A stretch of 54,175 bases of DNA, taken from Westiellopsis prolifica IICB1. Its GTDB lineage: Bacteria; Cyanobacteriota; Cyanobacteriia; Cyanobacteriales; Nostocaceae. A program made the translations under genes and the position numbers. Shown here one piece after another: positions 50,016-54,175 of this stretch (position 1 is its first letter; each line of letters starts with the position of its first letter). Under the pieces are notes generated by a model. The model was not told the origin of the DNA and did not search any database. It saw only the letters and a program-made list of their open reading frames with translations. The DNA lies in the NCBI RefSeq assembly GCF_004323185.1, contig NZ_NAPS01000002.1, forward strand, positions 264,154 through 318,328, read 5' to 3'.

Positions 50016-51599
50016 TTAAATTTTTTGTGCGCCTGGTTTACCATTTTCAACTACAAACGAAGCCAGAGTACTCACAGAGGCATTTTCTTCAGTAATTGTT
50101 GATACAATGCGGTAATCACTTTGCCAGCGATCGCGTGTGATGTTACAACGGACATAACCCCGGTAAGCACCATCAAAAAATTTAGTGTGGGGATTATCAC
50201 TTAAAGCAGCTTTGATTGGAGGGATGAAATCGGTGGAAAAATCTGATGTGATTGAGGTTCCCACGAACTCAGTCCCGACTGTGGCTGAATCCGGGTTTTT
50301 GAAGTCCACTTTGAGATCATTTACCCAGCTAGAATGGATATCTCCAGTAATCACCACTGGGTTAGAAGGTTGGCGTTGAGCCAAAAAATTTACAATTCGA
50401 TTACGTGCAGCTACGTAACCATCCCACTGATCCATATTGAATACTCCTGAGTCTGGACGGGGATCAAAATCGTATTCAGCAAAGATAAGTTGTTGAGCAA
50501 TCACATTCCAGCGTGCTGAGGATTTATCTAAACCTTTTAATAACCATTGCTCTTGTTCTTTGCCCGTCATTGTAGCTTCTGGATCAAAAGCTTGAGCGCA
50601 ACGGGGTTTGAGTCCGTCATTACAAGGTTGATCAGTGCGATACTGACGGGTATCTAAGACATTGAATTCAGCTAAATCACCAAAGGTAAACCGCCGATAA
50701 AGTTGCATGTCAGGCCCTTTAGGCAAAGAAAAGCGGCGTAGCGGCATATGTTCGTAGTAAGCTTGATAGGCATAAGCCCGCCGAGTTACAAACGCTTCCT
50801 GACTTTGATTTTCTTCTGGTATCAAACCAGCGTAGTTATTTTCTACTTCATGATCATCCCAGGTAACAATCCAAGGAAACTTACCATGAACTGCTTGCAG
50901 ATTTCGGTCGGTTTTGTATTGGGCGTGGCGGTTGCGATAGTCTTCTAAGGTGAGGATTTCCGAACCAATATGCTGACGTGGCTTGTCAGGTTGAGCTGCA
51001 TACTCGTAAATGTAATCGCCCAAATGCACCACTAGATCTAGTTCTTCATCCGCCATGTGCTTGTAAGCTGTGTAATAACCATTCTGCCAATCTTGGCAAG
51101 AAGCAAAAGCAAACTTGAGTTGTGAGATAGAAGTATTCAATGCTGGTGCTGTGCGTGTCCGTCCAATCGGGCTAACTTCATTCCCTACTCGAAATTGATA
51201 CCAATACCAACGATCAGGTTGTAATCCACGGACATCAACGTGTACTGAGTGTGCTAGTTCCGGAGTTGCTAAAGTTTGCCCTTTTCGCACAATCTTGGTC
51301 ATATTTTCATCAAGGGCAACTGACCACCGCACTACAATGTTTTCTGGTGGCATTCCACCGCCATTTAATGGATCGATCGCCAGACGTGTCCATAATACTA
51401 CACTATTTGGTAGTGGATCACCAGAGGCAACACCAAGACTGAAGGGATAGCTAGAAAACTTTGGTTGTGCCATGACCGGACGCCATTGGCTAGTCACCGC
51501 CAATCCAGTTAAGAATCCTGCACCTAACAGAAAATTCCGTCGTCTGCACCGGATTGGTAATAAACGATCGCCATCCATCATTTCCATATTGCCCCCCAT
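50016..51599 (-). CDS. phoD: PhoD-family alkaline phosphatase / phosphodiesterase, Tat-exported
   Basis: 527 residues. The twin-arginine signal RRRNFLLGAGFLTGLAV is near 19-35, followed by an Ala/Met cleavage region. The PhoD N-terminal beta domain (SSYPFSLGVASGDPLPNSVVL region) precedes the metallophosphatase core: FAFASCQDWQNGYYTAY, LVVHLGDYIYEYA, WDDHEVENNY and VITGDIHSSW. PhoD enzymes use Ca and Fe to release phosphate from mono- and diesters in the periplasm or medium. The ATG at 51599 gives 18 residues before the RR pair. No Pho box was sought upstream, where 156 bases separate it from the tetR gene. Confidence 0.9.
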   Translation of the reverse strand: MGGNMEMMDGDRLLPIRCRRRNFLLGAGFLTGLAVTSQWRPVMAQPKFSSYPFSLGVASGDPLPNSVVLWTRLAIDPLNGGGMPPENIVVRWSVALDENMTKIVRKGQTLATPELAHSVHVDVRGLQPDRWYWYQFRVGNEVSPIGRTRTAPALNTSISQLKFAFASCQDWQNGYYTAYKHMADEELDLVVHLGDYIYEYAAQPDKPRQHIGSEILTLEDYRNRHAQYKTDRNLQAVHGKFPWIVTWDDHEVENNYAGLIPEENQSQEAFVTRRAYAYQAYYEHMPLRRFSLPKGPDMQLYRRFTFGDLAEFNVLDTRQYRTDQPCNDGLKPRCAQAFDPEATMTGKEQEQWLLKGLDKSSARWNVIAQQLIFAEYDFDPRPDSGVFNMDQWDGYVAARNRIVNFLAQRQPSNPVVITGDIHSSWVNDLKVDFKNPDSATVGTEFVGTSITSDFSTDFIPPIKAALSDNPHTKFFDGAYRGYVRCNITRDRWQSDYRIVSTITEENASVSTLASFVVENGKPGAQKI

Positions 51600-51755
51600 T
51601 GTTAGTATTGATCAACTCGTTTCTAGGTGATTCAACCATGCAAAACGAACATACCAACTTACAACCAAATGGGGTTTAAGGTAATGTTAAATAAGTGAAC
51701 AGTAACTAAATAAAGTTTGATAGCCGATTACTGATAACTGTTAATAAAAAAGAAC

Positions 51756-52379
51756 TCACGTAGATTGACCAGATTTCTGAATCAACTCAATGATGGCATC
51801 AATGATGCGATCGCCTTTCATTGGTATAATGCTTTCCCCATGCAGCACTTCCTGTGTAATGTGGAAATATACTAAAGATCCAACTAAAATTCTAGCTATT
51901 GACTCTGGATCACTGATTTTCAGTTCTGGATGAGACATCAAAAATTGATTGAGAGTATCCAGAGATGGCTTGATCATAGAACTAACACAAATTTGAGCTA
52001 ACTCCGGAAAACGACCAGATTCCCCAATTAACACGCGCATAAATGCACAATGTTCTTGGTCAGTACTCATCTGTTCTAAAGCTCTAGTTGCTATTTGGTG
52101 CAAAACTTCTAATGGCTCTCCTTCCAAAGGTTCGCTACCAAATATCAACTGAAACTTTTTGTGAGCTAGTCGCTCGATCATAGCTTTAAACAGTGCTTCT
52201 TTATCTGCAAAATGGCTGTAAACAGTAGCTTTAGAAACGCCTGCTGCTGCTGCTACTCTATCCATGCTTGTACCAGCGAAGCCATGGGTGAGAAACTCTT
52301 GCATTGCTCCTTGAAAAATTTGTTCTACTTTCTCAACTGAAGTCTCACGCTCCATTTCATTTACTTTTGCACGTACCAT
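51756..52379 (-). CDS. TetR-family transcriptional regulator
   Basis: 207 residues from the ATG at 52379 (MVRAKVNEMERETSVEKVEQ). A more distant in-frame start would add a non-conserved 28 residues. The DNA-binding domain (about 20-65) reads GTSMDRVAAAAGVSKATVYS then HFADKEALFKAMIE, a standard TetR helix-turn-helix. The C-terminal ligand domain has the TetR_C-like SMIKPSLDTLNQFLMSHPEL region. It diverges from the DevB-like gene with three palindromes between them, so it most likely represses that exporter and itself. The inducer is unknown. Similar TetR genes stand next to DevBCA-type exporters in other cyanobacteria. Confidence 0.9.
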   Translation of the reverse strand: MVRAKVNEMERETSVEKVEQIFQGAMQEFLTHGFAGTSMDRVAAAAGVSKATVYSHFADKEALFKAMIERLAHKKFQLIFGSEPLEGEPLEVLHQIATRALEQMSTDQEHCAFMRVLIGESGRFPELAQICVSSMIKPSLDTLNQFLMSHPELKISDPESIARILVGSLVYFHITQEVLHGESIIPMKGDRIIDAIIELIQKSGQST

Positions 52380-52712
52380 TTTTTTACTAATTCCTGCTAT
52401 ATACCAATTTGAGAATCTGGGCTTTGAAATTCCCCCTGTTATGATTCCTGGGTTAAATATCAAGTTATTAACCCTTATGCCTTTACCTTTCTCCTTTTTA
52501 TCTTTACACCCTCAACAGCTCATACCCTATTTTTTCCATAAATATTATCTATATATCTTTAGATAGTGACATTTAAAAAGAGAAACACGGACACAACAAT
52601 AGATTCATGGAGAAGTCAGGATTATCAGCAATGAAAATTTTTTCCTTTTAACCCTAAATTTTTTCCCTAATCTATGCTGTGCCGTGTTTGTTAAGAAACT
52701 GCAAGGAATTTG

Positions 52713-52732
52713 ACTAAACTATACAGTTTAGT
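52713..52732. promoter_or_regulatory. Candidate TetR operator 1
   Basis: ACTAAACTATACAGTTTAGT: a perfect inverted repeat of 8-base arms. The half-site ACTAAAC is shared with the two other palindromes in this divergent region. Confidence 0.7.
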
Positions 52733-52754
52733 TTTTTCTATTATAGTACTTGCA

Positions 52755-52778
52755 AAACTAAACCAAACAGTTTAGTTT
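52755..52778. promoter_or_regulatory. Candidate TetR operator 2
   Basis: AAACTAAAC, 6 bases, GTTTAGTTT: a perfect 9-base inverted repeat with the same half-site spacing as operator 1. It lies about 50 bases upstream of the devB-like start. Confidence 0.72.
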
Positions 52779-52789
52779 AGTAATATTAT

Positions 52790-52810
52790 AAAACTAAACA
52801 GTTTAGTTTT
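52790..52810. promoter_or_regulatory. Candidate TetR operator 3
   Basis: AAAACTAAAC, one base, GTTTAGTTTT: the strongest palindrome (10-base arms). The half-sites are only one base apart, versus six in the other two sites. It ends 15 bases before the devB-like ATG, so bound protein would cover the ribosome-site region. Confidence 0.72.
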
Positions 52811-52825
52811 GCGGGAATCAATGCT

Positions 52826-54175
52826 ATGCTACAAAACTTCAAAGAGGGTTCTTTCCTCCCAGCATCAATTTTTCGTCCCTCAATTGCGATCGCAGCAGTT
52901 GCAACATTAGCTGTAGGTGGCATCAGTATTTATGCGATGCAACAATCCCGTAGTGCTGAACAACAGAAAGCCCAACAACAGCTAGTGCAAGTACCAGAAG
53001 TAAAAACAGTCACAGCTTTGGGTAGGTTAGAACCAAAAGGAGAAGTGATTAAATTATCTGCGCCTGCTTCCTCAGAAGGGAGTCGAGTAGAGCAATTGTT
53101 GGTGAAAGAGGGAGATACAGTTAAAACAGGGCAAGTAGTCGCAATTTTAGACAGTCGCGATCGCCTTGCAGCGGCCTTAGAAGAAGCTAAAGAAGCAGTG
53201 CAAGTAGCCGAAGCTAATCTGTTGCAAGTCAAAGCAGGCGCAAAGCAAGGTGAAATCGCAGCACAGTCAGCAGAGATTGATCGCTTGCAAGTAGAAAGAG
53301 AAACACAAATCACAGCCCAAAAAGCTACCATTGCTCGTCTGGAAGCAGAAAAAAACACACAAACAGAAGCACAGAAAGCAACTATCGCCCAGTTGCAAGC
53401 CCAACTAGATAATGCTCAAGCCGAAGACCAACGTTATCAAAGTTTGTATCAACAAGGAGCAATTTCGGCATCTTCCCAAGATAGCAAGCGTTTAACTTTG
53501 CGAACAGCCCAACAACAACTAGCAGAAGCACAAGCAAATCTCAAGCGCATTGAAGAATCTTTACAAGAACAAATAGCAGAAGCAAAAGCCAACCTAGCAC
53601 GTATCCAAGCATCTGGACAAAAACAAATCGAATCAGGTAAAGCAACCCTCAATCGGATCGCCGAAATTCGTCCCACAGATATCGCAGCAGCTCAAGCTGA
53701 AGTAAATAAAGCCGTAGCATCAGTCAAAAGAGCAGAAGCCAACTTAAAACAAGCTTATGTGCGATCGCCCCAAGATGGTCAAGTTTTCAAAATATACACC
53801 CGTCCCGGTGAATTAGTATCTAATGACGGGATCGCCGAAATTGGGCAAACTGGTCAGATGTATGCAGTAGTGGAAGTTTATCAAAGTGATGTTAGTAAAG
53901 TATATCCTGGACAAAAAGTCCGCTTAGACAGTGATTCTATTCCTGGTGAATTATACGCAACCGTAGAAAGAATTGGCTGGCAAATCCAGCGACAAAACGT
54001 CATCAACAGCGATCCCTCCAGCAACATCGACGCCAGAGTCGTAGAAGTTCACGTGCAATTAGACAAACCCTCCAGCCAAAAAGCAGCCAAATTCACCAAC
54101 TTGCAAGTGAAAGCGGTGATTGGGGATCAGGGAAAGGGGATCGGGTATCGGGGATCGGGGATCGGGGATCGGGGA
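52826..54175 (+). CDS. DevB-like ABC exporter membrane fusion protein (runs off window)
   Basis: At least 450 codons, open to the right edge. After a membrane anchor (IAIAAVATLAVGGISIYAM, about 19-37) come the lipoyl-type strand region (GRLEPKGEVIKLSAPASSEG, EQLLVKEGDTVKTGQVVAIL), a long coiled coil to about residue 300, and the beta-barrel part (YVRSPQDGQVFKIYTRPGEL, GQMYAVVEVYQSDVSKVYPG). This is the DevB/HlyD periplasmic adaptor of DevBCA exporters, which move heterocyst glycolipid or other lipids. The ending normally seen shortly after NLQVK-V is replaced from residue 433 on by Gly/Arg/Asp text encoded by a GGGGATC repeat. Start ATG at 52826; a second ATG five bases earlier is out of frame. 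Confidence 0.85.
   Translation, partial: MLQNFKEGSFLPASIFRPSIAIAAVATLAVGGISIYAMQQSRSAEQQKAQQQLVQVPEVKTVTALGRLEPKGEVIKLSAPASSEGSRVEQLLVKEGDTVKTGQVVAILDSRDRLAAALEEAKEAVQVAEANLLQVKAGAKQGEIAAQSAEIDRLQVERETQITAQKATIARLEAEKNTQTEAQKATIAQLQAQLDNAQAEDQRYQSLYQQGAISASSQDSKRLTLRTAQQQLAEAQANLKRIEESLQEQIAEAKANLARIQASGQKQIESGKATLNRIAEIRPTDIAAAQAEVNKAVASVKRAEANLKQAYVRSPQDGQVFKIYTRPGELVSNDGIAEIGQTGQMYAVVEVYQSDVSKVYPGQKVRLDSDSIPGELYATVERIGWQIQRQNVINSDPSSNIDARVVEVHVQLDKPSSQKAAKFTNLQVKAVIGDQGKGIGYRGSGIGDRG
54127..54175. repeat. GGGGATCG tandem repeat at the right edge
   Basis: GGGGATCGGG units repeat to the end of the window, in frame with the DevB-like gene. The complementary motif (CCCCGATC) occurs in the block 20640-20700. 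Confidence 0.8.

Overview
The window looks like chromosome of a filamentous, heterocyst-forming cyanobacterium (Nostocales; genus not resolved). The octamer GCGATCGC (HIP1) is scattered throughout. Intergenic DNA carries heptanucleotide tandem repeats of the STRR type and many short palindromic elements. Several genes are cyanobacterial signatures: psb30/ycf12, psrp3/ycf65, a CruP-type lycopene cyclase homologue, a COP23 protein, the atpB-epsilon pair, serine/threonine kinases and proteases carrying WD40 repeats, and a DevB-type membrane fusion protein. No rRNA or tRNA gene was recognised.

Layout. 1-1720: psb30, a cysteine-cluster protein and shikimate kinase. 1890-8134: a minus-strand polysaccharide cluster with a Wzt/Wzm ABC exporter, an asparagine-synthetase-like enzyme lacking the usual N-terminal cysteine, and GT2 and GT4 glycosyltransferases. 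8561-12122: the CruP homologue, a VapBC-like toxin-antitoxin pair and an orphan OpuCA-like ATPase. 12422-22382: a helical orphan protein, an LprI-domain protein, recG, a Glu-rich protein, an MDR oxidoreductase, a HAD hydrolase, psrp3 and a WD40 kinase with altered catalytic motifs. 22576-30354: an SPFH protein, then a two-gene cassette (small HEPN-like protein plus double-ATPase KGGVGR protein) that resembles a conflict or defence module, then the ATP synthase beta and epsilon genes.

30630-38992: a LemA/TPM pair, a translationally coupled pair of small genes (the second is only the tail of a DUF6745 protein), a VWA protein with a duplicated C-terminal domain, a 63-bp tandem repeat, an orphan CRISPR array (9 repeats, 8 spacers, no cas genes in view), and a half-size ABC exporter. 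39145-46303: an acetyltransferase relic, a membrane protein, a metallophosphoesterase, a COP23 gene followed by a trypsin-WD40 fusion, then a toxin-antitoxin graveyard and a Uma2 nuclease. 46997-54175: an AI-2E family transporter, a DUF1400-like protein whose C-terminus is encoded by a repeat, a holin-like membrane protein, a MoaD/ThiS protein, PhoD phosphatase, and a TetR regulator divergent from a DevB-like gene, with three palindromic operators between them. The DevB-like gene runs off the window into a GGGGATC-type repeat.

Three themes stand out. The first is accessory and conflict genes: the HEPN/KGGVGR cassette, VapBC, the CRISPR array, the VWA/DUF6745 neighbourhood and decayed TA modules. 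The second is at least four families of small mobile-looking repeats, some nested, two of which form the 3' ends of genes. The third is regulatory proteins joined to WD40 propellers. All functions are inferred from reading the sequence; no database search was run.
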